In this document: piece after piece, positions 11,958 through 18,817 of the stretch
Layout of the letters: every line of letters begins with the position of its first letter
How positions within the stretch are numbered: position 1 is the stretch's first letter
Assembly: GCA_947462335.1 (NCBI GenBank)
Contig: OX381706.1
Span: 20,126,784-20,190,783, forward strand
DNA length: 64,000 nt
Direction of reading: 5' to 3'
Source of the DNA: Harmothoe impar
Lineage: Eukaryota > Annelida > Polychaeta > Phyllodocida > Polynoidae
Notes under the pieces: model-generated
Seen by the model: the letters and a program-made list of their open reading frames with translations, nothing else
Told to the model about the DNA's origin: nothing
Databases searched by the model: none
Position numbers and translations under genes: made by a program

Positions 11958-13994
11958 CGAAGATCACCAGCAGCCGCAGCAGGCGCAGCAGTAGCAGGCG
12001 CAGCAGCAGCAGCAACAGCAGCAGCACTAGCAGCACGAAGATCACCAGCAGCCGCAGCAGGCGCAGCAGTAGCAGCAGCAGCAGCGTGCTTAGCAGTAAC
12101 AACCGTCGCGAGTGTAACAACGTCGCTACCACGACGACTACTACTACCACTACTACTGCTGCGTGCGCTCGCTACAGCGGGAGGGTGATAAGACCAAGCG
12201 GTTGCGGCGGTAGTCTCAATTTCAGTAGCAAGAGGAGACGCTGACGCTAAACGATCACCGTTCTGCGTACTCTTCTTGTTCTCGAACTCGATTAGATCTT
12301 TGGACGACACTAGTTGTTGTGTTTTGCTCATGGTGGTGACTGTAGAGAGCAGCAAAAGACTGAGTGAGTGAATGGGTGTTTCCAGCCTCCTTATATACTC
12401 CTTCTCGCTTCTAAAGCTAAGCTACTTACGGCTCTGTTCAGCTGCCGCCGGCTGACCAGCGGCCATTCACAAAGAGAAACAAAAAGACTTAAGGTATGAC
12501 GTTTTCAGCTGGATCCCTTTCCCCCTCCCCTTTGAGAGATCGACTGACATGAGCTAAGCTACTTACTGCCTTGTTCAGCAATTCAACGTGCGTTAGCTGT
12601 ATAAAGGATTAAGCAGTTGCTGCCGCCGGCTGACCGGCGGACATTCACAAAGAGAAACAAAAGACATAAGTCATGACGTTTTCAGCTGGCTCTCTTTCCC
12701 CCCTTTTTTGAGAGATCGACTGCCATGAGCGGGCGGTGTACCGACTGTGCTAATTCAACGCGCATTAGCTGTAGCTGTATAAAGGATTAAGCAGTCATGA
12801 GCTTAGAGTGTGTATACAAAAAAACTACAGGAGGCGTGTGGTGTGAAGCAGGACCCCCTAAGACGGGTGTGTCTGTCTGTGAGTAGAGTCGTGTGCATGT
12901 GGTGAGCGACTTAAGTGTAAAACAAAAAAAAATCACCGCCTCCTGCCGTGGTGAGTAGACCGGCCGGCGGCGGCCGGCTAGTTCAATAGGGGTGACAGCT
13001 GACTAAGACTGTGCATGAAAATCCGATTTTCACCTGACCTCTGACGTTTGTTACAATGAATGCTAAAGGGGGAGAGAGTCGTCCTCAGGTAGGGGGTAGG
13101 AGGTAAAGCTATGGATAAGGAAAAAACACCATTTTCAGCTGGCTTCCACAGATGGCGATGACATACCCCTCGTCATCTAAGCTCTTAAGAAGCTCTTAAG
13201 GAGCGGAGTAGCTGCTAGACAGCTGGAGTGCTGTTGGAAATAGGATTAAACTCCCTCTGTATAAAAGCTCTGATTTCTGTTGGAAAAAAACCATATCAAC
13301 TCTGACCACAGTAACGTATACTACCACCACCACCAGCACCACCGCCGCCGCCACTGCCGCCGCCGCCAGTCACAGCTGATCGCTTCATTAAAGCATGTGA
13401 CGTCGTCACTTCTAGTCACATGCTTCATCAAGTCGCTTCCAGTCGCGTGATCCTAAAGACTCTCACTTCTTAAACAAAAAAAAAACGAAGAGACACGCTT
13501 CTTCCTCTCGAGAGGAAGAAGCGTGTCTCTCGATTGAAATCTTTTTCTTTTCTTTTTTTCTTAAAAGAGACAAACGCCTCTTAGAGTGCCCCCCCACCCC
13601 CCTAGAGTGCCCCCCTCCCCCCTCCCCCCCTCCCCCCCCACCACTCGCCCCATGCATCCTAAAAGCGCCCCCCTCCCCATGCATCTTAAAAGGGCCCTCC
13701 TCCCCTTCCCTCCCCTCCCCTCCCCTCCCCTTCCCTCCCCCCCCTTATACACTCTAAAGAACGCTTCTACCTAGTTCAATAAGTCACTTCCAGTCGCTCG
13801 TAAAACAATAAAAAATGAAAAAAAAACAAAAACTTATATCGTAGTGTTTTTTATTAGTTTACCGAAAAAAATAAGAGACTCGCCTCCTTCTCCTCCTCCT
13901 CCTCCTCCTCCTCCTCCTCCAAAAAAAAGATATCACATTTTAAAGCGCGTGACCCCTTAAAGACGCTCATCTCTTCATTAAGTCGCGTGACGTC

Positions 13995-14025
<31 letters not shown>

Positions 14026-17000
14026 CCGGTCACGTGATCAATCAGGTCACTTCCGGTCACGTGATCCTCAATCAAGTCACTCACTTCCGGTTGGCCATTA
14101 GGTCATGTGACGTCACTTCCGGTCACGTGACTCATCAGGTCACTTCCGGTCACGTGATCCTAAAGTAGGTCACTTCCGGTCCCCTAAGTAGGTCATATGA
14201 CGTCACTTCCGGTCCATAAGTAGGTCATATGACCTCACTTCCGGTCACGTGACCAAATGGCGGCCTCTGATTGGCTAACTAGGTCACGTGACCTCACCAC
14301 TAATCCCCTAAGTAGGTCACTTCCGGTCACGTGACCAAATGGAGGCCTCTGATTGGCTGCAGGTCGATTGAGTAATAAACAGTACTTAACTATAGTCCCG
14401 TTCCGATACATACAATACTACTTATACTAAACCCTTTAATGACACGTGTCGCTAAAAGATGACGTCGGTCGTCATGAGTAACTCGCCGGTGCTGCATGGG
14501 TGCATCATGACGACCCTTCGGCAGTATATCAAAACCTTAGGGTCGGCATGATGCTTGAGTGCAGTGATCGAGTTACTCGCCAGGGCTGCATTCATGCATC
14601 ATGGCGACCAATGCTATGATGCCGTCCTTAAAGGGTTAATTAATAGCCACTTATTTCCTTTAATCTCAATAAAACGATCATACAGATACTTGAAGCAACA
14701 AGTTGCTTAGCCAGAACCTTCTATTCTCATGTTACCCTGATAATGCATTGTAATAGCCAATAGCCGCCACATTTCACTTACTGTTTATAAGGATGTCAAT
14801 CCGCTTAAATTTCGCTAAGGTTGCCTCGACCGCCTTCACAATTTCTTGAGGCTGCAAAGAGAATGCCATTCATACTCAAAATATACAGCAGTCCAACATT
14901 ATAGCACTCCAATGCACTATATGGATATATATCTAAAACTGGACATCGACATCCATGTAACAGAAAGCTATATTTATTAGAAGTAGAAATCCATGAATAT
15001 CTATATGAAGGAGAACACCATGTTCATGCCTATATGTCTGTGTGTATGTTCATTTCGAAATTCAAGATTGCAACCATTGATTGAATGCCACCATGCTTTC
15101 AATGTAATCTCGAATTGCAGTTGCAGTAGTTTGATACTAATAAAAAAAAATCTATTCTATTTTTCTTTCATGAACAGTTGGCATCCCATAGATTCAAGAT
15201 GGCTATCACTTATTGAATGTCCCAATGCTTGAAATGCAATCTTGACTTGTAGTTGCATTAATTTGATACTATCAAAAAAACAAATCCTATTTGATTTTTC
15301 CTTCATTCAACCCATTCAAGATGGCTACCATTTACTAAATGCCACAATGCTTTCAGTGCAATAAAGAATTGTAGTTGCATTAATTTGATATCTATATAAG
15401 AACATTTCTATTTGATACCTTTTTCAAACACAGTTGGCACCCCATAGGTTTAGGATGGCCACCATTCATTGAATGCCACAATGCTTTAAATGCAATCTTG
15501 AAATGTAGTTGCATTAATTTTAAACTGTTAAAAACATCCAATTTAGTTGTTTTTTTCATGAAGAGTTGGCACCCCATAGGTTCAAGATGGCCACCAATCA
15601 TTGAATGCCATAATGCTTAAATGCAATCTTGAGTTGCTGTTGCATTAATTTGATTCTTAAAAAAAAAAACTTTCTTTTTTTTCTTTCATGAACAGTTGGC
15701 ACCCCATACATTCAAGGTGACTACCAGTCATTGCATGCCACAATGCTTTAAGTGCAATCACAAATTGTAGTTGCATTAATCTGATACTAATAAAAAAACT
15801 AATTCTATTCTTTTTTTTATTTATGAACAGTTGGCACCCCATATATTTAAGATGACTACCATTCATTGAATGCCCCGATGCTTGAAATGCAATCTCGAAT
15901 TGTAGTTGCATCAATTTAATGCTAATAAAAAACAAATTCTTATCAATTTTTCTTTCATGAATATTTGGCACCCCATAAGGTGGCCACCATTCATATTAAT
16001 GCAAATAGAATGCTTTAAGTGCTGTCACGACTTGTAGTTGCATTAATCTGATACTAAAAAAAAAAAAATCTATTTGAATTTTCTTTCATGAACAGTTGGC
16101 ACCCCATAAATTAAAAATGCACCCAGCACCCAGGTCAACAGCTATACACAGACACGTGTACCTCCCCTGCCTGTTCTCCTTCAATGCACAGTGAAGAGGG
16201 TGGGAGGGGGTGACCCTCAACAGTGCATAAACACTTTGATTGGATGACAATGCAGTTTTTATATTACAACCTAAATTTGTGCAACGAAAATCATCAAGAA
16301 ATACTAAGTATTTTTTCCAAAGAATAGCTTTTCTAGAATGGCCCGGTATTCAGGAATCCTACTGCGAATAAAAAAATGTCAAATTCTAATTCTAAATACC
16401 TGAAAATTGAGAAATGCTGGCGTTCACGGGTTATATAGGAAATGTACTAAAAACAGCAAAAAAGGGCAACAAAACCCTAATTTTCTCAAAAACTGTTCAG
16501 TAGGATTTTTTCTAACTGAGGTTCCACTGTTTTCTACCCTCATATTACACATTGGCATAGAGAATATATTGACACCTAGTCAGGATTTTGCGCTAGGAGC
16601 AATCTGTGAGACGAAAAACAGCCAAAATGAGCCACTGGTCTGAAGTATAAAACTGGGCATCGATCACTATAGAGCTACAAAGAGACAGAGAATCGATGTC
16701 CAGTAATTATACATTATGTTCCTTAGAAAATATGATTTGTAAAAGTTTTATGAAATAATACAAACTAAGATACAATGTACAACTTAATTCACCATGCAAT
16801 ACTACTTAATGTTTAATTAATTATTATTGTGCTTGGTTTGAACGTACCCTAAATTGTCTCATAATTAAATCAAACCAAATTTCCAATATATCATCGTGGA
16901 TGTCTCACCTTCCTCACGTCCATTGCTACGTAGAAGCAGGTGCCCCCGGTGGCACCTTCTAGTTTCTCAGCTGCAGCTTTGAGCTTGGCTTCACTCCTAC

Positions 17001-18817
17001 TGGCAATAGTCACAGCACAGCCATGCCTACAAAGGGGTACACATTATAGCCTAGGTATAATGTTCATTACTGGGGAAGGAATGGGAATACAAAATGGACA
17101 CCTACAAAATAGCTTTACATTGGATTATTTTAATAGCAACTGAAAATATCTAAAACCCAAAACTCTGTTTCGAGGCAAGAATGCGATACACAGAAAGTCC
17201 AATCAACCCTGTGGAGAGAGGGGTCAAGAGAATATAGCCATGACATTATCGGGGGCATTAAACACCTACCATAATGTGAGAGAGGGGATAGGGATTTAGA
17301 AGGATCACTTGCGATAAGAATTAACACTCTAACTCCTAACGGGGCAGTATATATCACCACTCGCACTTAGCCACATATACATGTAGTAGACTAGAGCAGT
17401 AGGCTACTAAAAATGTGAATGGGACACGCTCGGTGAAATGCATGAATGCAGCACTGCCAGGTTGCTCGCTAGAGCTGCATTCATGCGACCCTTAAAGGTG
17501 GAAATACCAGAGGAGGAGCTCACCTCATGAGGTGCTCAGCTATGGTAAAGCCGATGCCGGACCCTCCACCGGTAACAAACGCCACCTTGCCCCTGGAATG
17601 AACAAGTACAAGGACACGTATACATCAACATCTCACAATATGACAAGTAAGATTCATGACTGGTACTTAGTAGAATGTAATGTCTATGCGATCCCCTCTA
17701 TAAAATAATCATAGATGTTGTGCACCCTTATGGGATTAACGCATCATTAAAATGAGTGTATAATATAATCAGAGGGTTAACCCTTTAATCCAAATTATGA
17801 GAGGGACGACCGGGCAGTCATGATAATAATGATATATAAATATTATGTTTCATATATACATGCATCAATGTATACCCCGGTGTATACCCATTGCGTCGCC
17901 CATTGAATGTAAATGCAATGTCTCCACCTGGTGGACTGGAAGTCAAGTTAGGTCTCGCCACATGAGGTCAGGGGTCAAATCACTGGAGTCAAAGGTCAAG
18001 CAGATACTAGTAAACAGTATCTGGGACCTGCTGGTGAGGCAGGGGCGTGGCAACCGGGGGGGGGGGGGGGGGTGGCACGAGGGGGGACATGCCCCCCCCC
18101 CACTTTTGACTAGCCCCAAAAAAGGTCAAACCAAAAAAGTTAAAAGGGGTCAAAAAGGGTCAAAACACCCCTTTAGTCCCCCCTACTTTGAAACTGCTTG
18201 CCACGCCCCTGCGAGGCCAACAAAGAGCTTCCTTAATGAGCTCACAGTTGGACTGGATACCCAATGTCTCTGACAAATTTAATAGCGGGGCAATATAATG
18301 TGGGGGAGGGGTTGGTGCTATCTTCAAGGAATCCCACTGTGGGTTGTAAAACTAGACGTAAATGTGGTAACGAAGAGGATGAAAAGTTTATTGATAGTTC
18401 TGTAAAGGACATTTAGTTGAGGTGTCAACTACATTTTAATTGATATTATCAATGTGGACCATAATGACCTCACAGGTGGAGGCCTTGCCAGCAGGTCCCA
18501 GATTGAGCATACCCAGCCTCACGGCGTTACAACACAGGAGGTACCGGTGTATACTGGCCCACTGTGCCGTACGCCTTGTTTATTATCCAGTATAGGAGAG
18601 TGTATACATAGCACAGGCGACTACTAGAGCTCGTCCCCATTCTTGGCCCCAGTTCAGCACTGCATACAGTACCCCACAAGTCATGTCTACTGATGTCAGG
18701 ATATCACACCTCTCTACCAGCATCACCAGCAGTTACCTGCATACATTCTTACCTGCACAGGGCCCTGTCAAACATGTATTTGAAGTCCTTCATCGTGGGT
18801 TCTTTGCAGGCAGCCAT
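4426..18817 (-). CDS. DECR2: Peroxisomal 2,4-dienoyl-CoA reductase-like SDR, 5' six exons (spliced, partial)
   Basis: The enzyme reduces 2,4-dienoyl-CoA esters with NADPH in beta-oxidation of unsaturated fatty acids; DECR2 proteins act in peroxisomes. Exons are 18753-18817, 17524-17592, 16909-17026, 14782-14851, 5037-5161 and 4426-4519, all with GT-AG borders and matching phases, giving about 180 residues. Seen: glycine-rich cofactor motif TGGGSGIG (29-36), ASRS after beta-2, an NAAGNFLCP block (108-116), IDTMGTFN (131-138) and HAGSAKAA (172-179). The usual SDR active-site Tyr of YxxxK is replaced, as in DECR2. Asp132 and Lys177 align, at a constant offset of five, with the pair I recall as proposed catalytic residues of human DECR2 (137 and 182). 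There is no mitochondrial-type leader, which favours DECR2 over DECR1. The C-terminal third, with any peroxisomal signal, is off the left edge. Confidence 0.9.
4868..4995. repeat. Fold-back MITE family A, partial copy
   Basis: The copy contains AACCCTTAAGGACGG, a GCTGCATTGGTGCATCAT core and a matching GGCATGATGCTT...CATCATGGCGACCAAAGG half. Both arms use the words shared by the other family A copies (see the entry at 29165). Confidence 0.7.
5037..5161 (-). CDS. DECR2: DECR2-like exon 5
   Basis: 125 bases with acceptor CTGTAG and donor CAG|GTAGGT encode [20 protein letters not shown] and the helix carrying the IDTMGTFN segment. It lies only 45-50 bp from the left end of the inserted element, whose target duplication starts at 5206. 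Confidence 0.93.
5206..5211. repeat. Left target-site duplication TATACT
   Basis: The six bases immediately outside the left inverted terminus are identical to the six immediately outside the right terminus (14423-14428). Six-base duplications are typical of Polinton/Maverick integration. Confidence 0.9.
5212..5298 (+). repeat. Left terminal inverted repeat core
   Basis: About 86 bp match the right end (14336-14422, inverted) with only a few substitutions, ending at CTCCATTTG. The core includes GCAGCCAATCAG, a CCAAT box. Inside it the two arms diverge into motif-rich subrepeats. Confidence 0.92.
5299..5760 (+). promoter_or_regulatory. Left-arm array of ETS/CRE, CArG, E-box and octamer motifs
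   Basis: CCGGAAGTGACGTCA(C/T), an ETS site fused to a CRE, occurs at 5299-5315, 5334-5350, 5411-5427, 5446-5461 and 5492-5508. Perfect CArG boxes CCATATAAGG lie at 5320-5329, 5432-5441 and 5478-5487, each some 15 bp before an ETS/CRE unit. CCAATCAG, the octamer ATGCAAAT (5566-5573) and CACGTGAC words also occur. The SRF-ETS-CRE grouping is that of immediate-early promoters in animals. That it is a promoter or enhancer is inference. No gene was found directly downstream on the plus strand. Confidence 0.6.
5761..6461. other. Element interior without recognisable gene
   Basis: AT-rich stretches (5790-5960) are followed by mixed sequence. Short frames on both strands (for example 6038-6247 plus) have no recognisable motifs and look accidental. 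Confidence 0.5.
6462..6867. repeat. Long inverted repeat (hairpin), arms ~165 bp
   Basis: The arm 6462-6629 pairs with 6702-6867 over nearly its full length. Shared words in opposite orientation include GGACTATAATAGATG, GAGGGTCAGGCTACG and CATTCAATAACAAGCTGGAC. The loop is about 72 bp. A transcript could form a long double strand. It could be a nested fold-back transposon or a part of the element's own structure. Confidence 0.85.
6966..7150. repeat. CATGTC-rich repeat, shared with 26000-26200
   Basis: Irregular repetitions of (C)ATGTC(G/A)(C/A)ATGTC(G/A) are separated by TTTTAAGAA and end in CGAATTTAG. The same order of words recurs in an NCX intron at about 26000-26200. This is a dispersed repeat, one copy inside the Polinton-like element. 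Confidence 0.65.
7150..7495. repeat. CTG-rich tandem repeat, ~70-75-bp unit
   Basis: A pure CTG run near 7151-7177 leads into about four units, each containing TGACAGATG and GCTGACGATGTCACGGAT joined by CTG/TGC triplets; clear unit starts lie near 7255, 7325, 7400 and 7468. Frames through it give Ala, Ser or Gln runs with no consistent long ORF, so I treat it as non-coding or decayed. Confidence 0.75.
7553..8404 (-). CDS. Intact 283-aa ORF in Polinton-like element, function unknown
   Basis: The protein runs from an ATG at 8404 with no introns or breaks. I do not recognise a family. A basic patch (SPRKKKQ, about 25-31) lies near the N-terminus. The remainder looks mainly helical, with an acidic middle (about 135-175), and no signal peptide or clear membrane segment. 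A second ATG at residue 24 precedes the basic patch and is an alternative start. A TATA-like TACATAAG lies about 90 bp upstream (8496-8503), in an AAGGAG context like that upstream of the Death-domain gene. Its intactness next to a ruined polymerase suggests recent use or selection. By position it could be a structural or host-modulating protein, but nothing in the sequence decides this. Confidence 0.75.
   Translation of the reverse strand: MSSSAIFFIYESVDATEHRNPLEMSPRKKKQLPLEARRETVPYDACEVKKYWKDVTKEQWIEACFNFIGTVVSFGQREKILLELFFLAPYTWPDCGEIPSSLSVFAIQVINSLKELRYMQGTQEEIVKKMTEFETGEDTIWCEETTYADDDLESIICSPLEHYVKDFEDMLDSTEMNPKERSLTAQKEAKAVLEKHKFGQGFTLQSSCVSVIKSLVLKHSDMKFSRAVDTLPLPELMMNMIDPIVPTRFDSANCPMYKMVSSFARGRWLNDPLKSENLLDLIN
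8405..8639. promoter_or_regulatory. Upstream region of the 283-aa gene with TATA-like box
   Basis: On the minus strand TACATAAGGAG (8496-8503 for the TATA-like part) precedes the gene at 7553-8404. Polymerase-like coding stops being recognisable near 8640, so this is also the junction where the polymerase palm region has been lost. Confidence 0.4.
8640..10466 (-). pseudogene. Broken protein-primed-type family B DNA polymerase
   Basis: Reading on the minus strand, polymerase-like blocks appear in N-to-C order but in different frames. They are ITFDFEAFF (exonuclease motif I, 9722-9745), [12 protein letters not shown] (exo II, about 9301-9340), [13 protein letters not shown] and CPYEWM (about 9090-9205), [13 protein letters not shown] (about 8900-8938), [11 protein letters not shown] (about 8825-8860) and [12 protein letters not shown] (about 8694-8731). 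An NNDNLCVFR block lies upstream of exo I (about 9870-9900). At least four frame changes and several stops separate them. The palm motifs (SLYPS, DTD) are not found after 8640, so the catalytic half is missing. The N-terminal frame 10113-10466 is unassigned but probably the same protein. The gene cannot make active enzyme. Confidence 0.85.
10467..10747. other. AT-rich spacer between polymerase remnant and Death-domain gene
   Basis: T- and A-rich runs near 10580-10630 separate the two minus-strand genes. No coding signal was seen. It may hold the polymerase promoter and the Death-domain gene's terminator, but I could not identify either. Confidence 0.4.
10748..12331 (-). CDS. Tandem Death-domain protein with alanine-rich repeats
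   Basis: The frame extends to 12355, but the first ATG is at 12331, giving 527 residues; MSKTQQ is the likely start. Residues about 60-190 are Ala/Pro/Thr-rich, with [10 protein letters not shown] repeated twice. An acidic linker follows. Two Death-fold domains lie at the C-terminus. The first (about 322-404) has [12 protein letters not shown] and MFTTWYQKS. The second (about 420-509) shows the family pattern clearly: [20 protein letters not shown], then [11 protein letters not shown], then [18 protein letters not shown]. Such domains act as adaptors in apoptosis and innate-immune signalling by pairing with host Death domains. No kinase, caspase, TIR or nuclease domain is present, so it could be an adaptor or a dominant inhibitor. 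The gene is intronless and intact. The domain call is from pattern, not a profile search. Confidence 0.8.
11800..12085 (-). repeat. In-frame GCN repeat tract of the Death-domain gene
   Basis: Imperfect GCA/GCT-type triplets encode poly-Ala/Pro/Thr. Two nearly identical stretches (about 11943-11998 and 12027-12072 on the plus strand) each carry ACGAAGATCACCAGCAGCC, giving the repeated GDLRAAS. Long antisense frames across it are a side-effect of the triplet bias. Confidence 0.85.
12390..12397 (-). promoter_or_regulatory. TATA box upstream of the Death-domain gene
   Basis: On the minus strand TATATAAG, in the context GAGTATATAAGGAGG, lies about 60 bp before the ATG at 12331. This is consistent with a core promoter and a short leader. 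Confidence 0.55.
12415..12801. repeat. Duplicated upstream segments with TATAAAGG boxes
   Basis: 12415-12554 and 12555-12729 share CTAAGCTACTTAC, TGCCGCCGGCTGACC, CATTCACAAAGAGAAACAAA, GACGTTTTCAGCTGG and GAGAGATCGACTG. A third partial unit (to about 12801) shares CTGTATAAAGGATTAAGCAGT with the second. TATAAAGG occurs on the plus strand near 12600 and 12777, and TATAAAAG near 13259. Confidence 0.75.
12802..13488. other. Element interior, non-coding, with simple repeats
   Basis: No convincing ORF. CCACCACC and CCGCCG triplet runs lie near 13322-13370, and CATTTTCAGCTGG (about 13130) repeats a word of the upstream cassettes. Confidence 0.5.
13489..13530. repeat. Perfect 42-bp palindrome
   Basis: AGAGACACGCTTCTTCCTCTC is followed directly by its exact reverse complement around a central CTCGAG. 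An A-run precedes it and T-rich sequence follows within 40 bp. With no loop it can form a cruciform. Confidence 0.95.
13560..13765. repeat. C-rich low-complexity tract
   Basis: Long CCCC-T runs include near-repeats of CTAGAGTGCCCCC, CATGCATC(C/T)TAAAAG and CCCTC. No coding sense is evident. Confidence 0.9.
13887..14027. repeat. (TCC)n and (TTC)n triplet repeats in right arm
   Basis: A CTC/TCC run lies at about 13887-13920 and a CTT run at about 13998-14026, separated by GCGTGACC-type words related to the arm subrepeats. Confidence 0.9.
14018..14335 (-). promoter_or_regulatory. Right-arm array of E-box, ETS and CRE-like motifs
   Basis: GGTCACGTGA occurs about seven times (from 14029 to 14334), usually next to CACTTCCGGT, an inverted ETS site. 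TGACGTCACTTCCGGT, the reverse of the left arm's ETS/CRE unit, occurs at about 14107 and 14200. The arm mirrors the left arm in content but favours palindromic CACGTG boxes over CArG boxes. Confidence 0.6.
14336..14422 (-). repeat. Right terminal inverted repeat core
   Basis: This is the reverse complement of the left end with few changes: AGTAGTAT at the outer edge, then the CGGAACGGGACTATAG block and GCAGCCAATCAG. Confidence 0.92.
14423..14428. repeat. Right target-site duplication TATACT
   Basis: Exact match to 5206-5211 outside the left end. Confidence 0.9.
14429..14638. repeat. Fold-back MITE family A, full copy
   Basis: The copy runs from AACCCTTTAATGACAC to GTCCTTAAAGGGTTAA with internal inverted halves (AGTAACTCGCC...GGTGCATCATGACG, then CATGATGCTTGAG...CATCATGGCGACC). 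It directly abuts the element's right target duplication. Confidence 0.85.
14782..14851 (-). CDS. DECR2: DECR2-like exon 4
   Basis: 70 bases between TTTGCAG and ACA|GTAAGT encode alphaC-beta4, ending in KRIDILIN. The next exon completes the asparagine codon and gives the NAAG cofactor-binding motif. The following intron (5162-14781) is about 9.6 kb because it carries the Polinton-like element. Confidence 0.92.
15040..16115. repeat. Satellite-like tandem repeat, ~130-bp unit, ~8 copies
   Basis: GAACAGTTGGCACCCCATA recurs near 15176, 15433, 15563, 15693, 15829, 15964 and 16096, with a shortened unit near 15300. Each is followed by an AAGATGG(C)CACCATTCATTGAATGCC-type stretch, broken here for length, and GTAGTTGCATTAATTTGAT. 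It lies in DECR2 intron 3. Confidence 0.92.
16116..16908. other. DECR2 intron 3 remainder
   Basis: Intron sequence between the tandem array and exon 3. No gene or clear repeat was seen. Confidence 0.5.
16909..17026 (-). CDS. DECR2: DECR2-like exon 3
   Basis: 118 bases encode the beta2-beta3 part ([12 protein letters not shown] ... MDVRK). The Arg after the second strand is the usual NADPH-specificity position in this family. The exon ends in phase 0 at AAG|GTGAGA. Confidence 0.92.
17436..17500. repeat. Fold-back MITE family A, short remnant
   Basis: ATGCATGAATGCAGC and GCTGCATTCATGCGACCCTTAAAG form a small hairpin with the family words, in DECR2 intron 2. Confidence 0.7.
17524..17592 (-). 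CDS. DECR2: DECR2-like exon 2 (cofactor-binding motif)
   Basis: The acceptor TTCCAG and donor ATGAG|GTGAG bound 69 bases encoding [20 protein letters not shown], the beta1-alphaA dinucleotide-binding turn. Phase 2 on both sides joins exons 1 and 3 without a break. Confidence 0.93.
18038..18215. repeat. G-rich fold-back element with GCAGGGGCGTGGCAA termini
   Basis: GCAGGGGCGTGGCAA at the left pairs with TTGCCACGCCCCTGC at the right, and inner G-runs face C-runs. GAG on both sides may be a 3-bp duplication. Confidence 0.75.
18753..18817 (-). CDS. DECR2: DECR2-like exon 1 (start codon)
   Basis: The ATG at 18817 is followed by 21 codons plus two bases, then the donor CAG|GTAAGA. The encoded FKYMFD..LCRG run leads straight into the Rossmann fold after splicing to exon 2, matching the short N-terminus of DECR2 proteins. 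The start is inferred from this fit; a 5' UTR or promoter was not resolved. Confidence 0.8.

Larger units (their letters stand above)
5212..14422 (-). mobile_element. Polinton/Maverick-like DNA element, 9,211 bp, with a Death-domain gene
   Basis: Both ends start AGTAGTAT(A/T)GTATG and stay nearly identical in inverted orientation for about 86 bp. They are flanked by the 6-bp duplication TATACT. Terminal 5'-AG, six-base duplications and a family B DNA polymerase are known Polinton traits. All recognisable genes read on the minus strand: an intact 527-aa Death-domain protein, a ruined polymerase, and an intact 283-aa protein of unknown role. I could not see an integrase, packaging ATPase, protease or capsid gene. 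At 9.2 kb the element is shorter than usual 15-20 kb Polintons. It therefore looks like a deleted derivative that was mobilised in trans. It lies wholly in a DECR2 intron, same strand as that gene. Confidence 0.85.

Noticed and set aside
11715..12244. Two plus-strand frames of about 160 codons opposite the Death-domain gene
   Set aside because: They are Ala- and Ser-rich shadows of the GCN triplet repeats; the minus strand carries the recognisable domains.
12332..12355. Longer start for the Death-domain protein
   Set aside because: Those eight codons begin at a TTG; the first ATG is at 12331, downstream of a TATA box.
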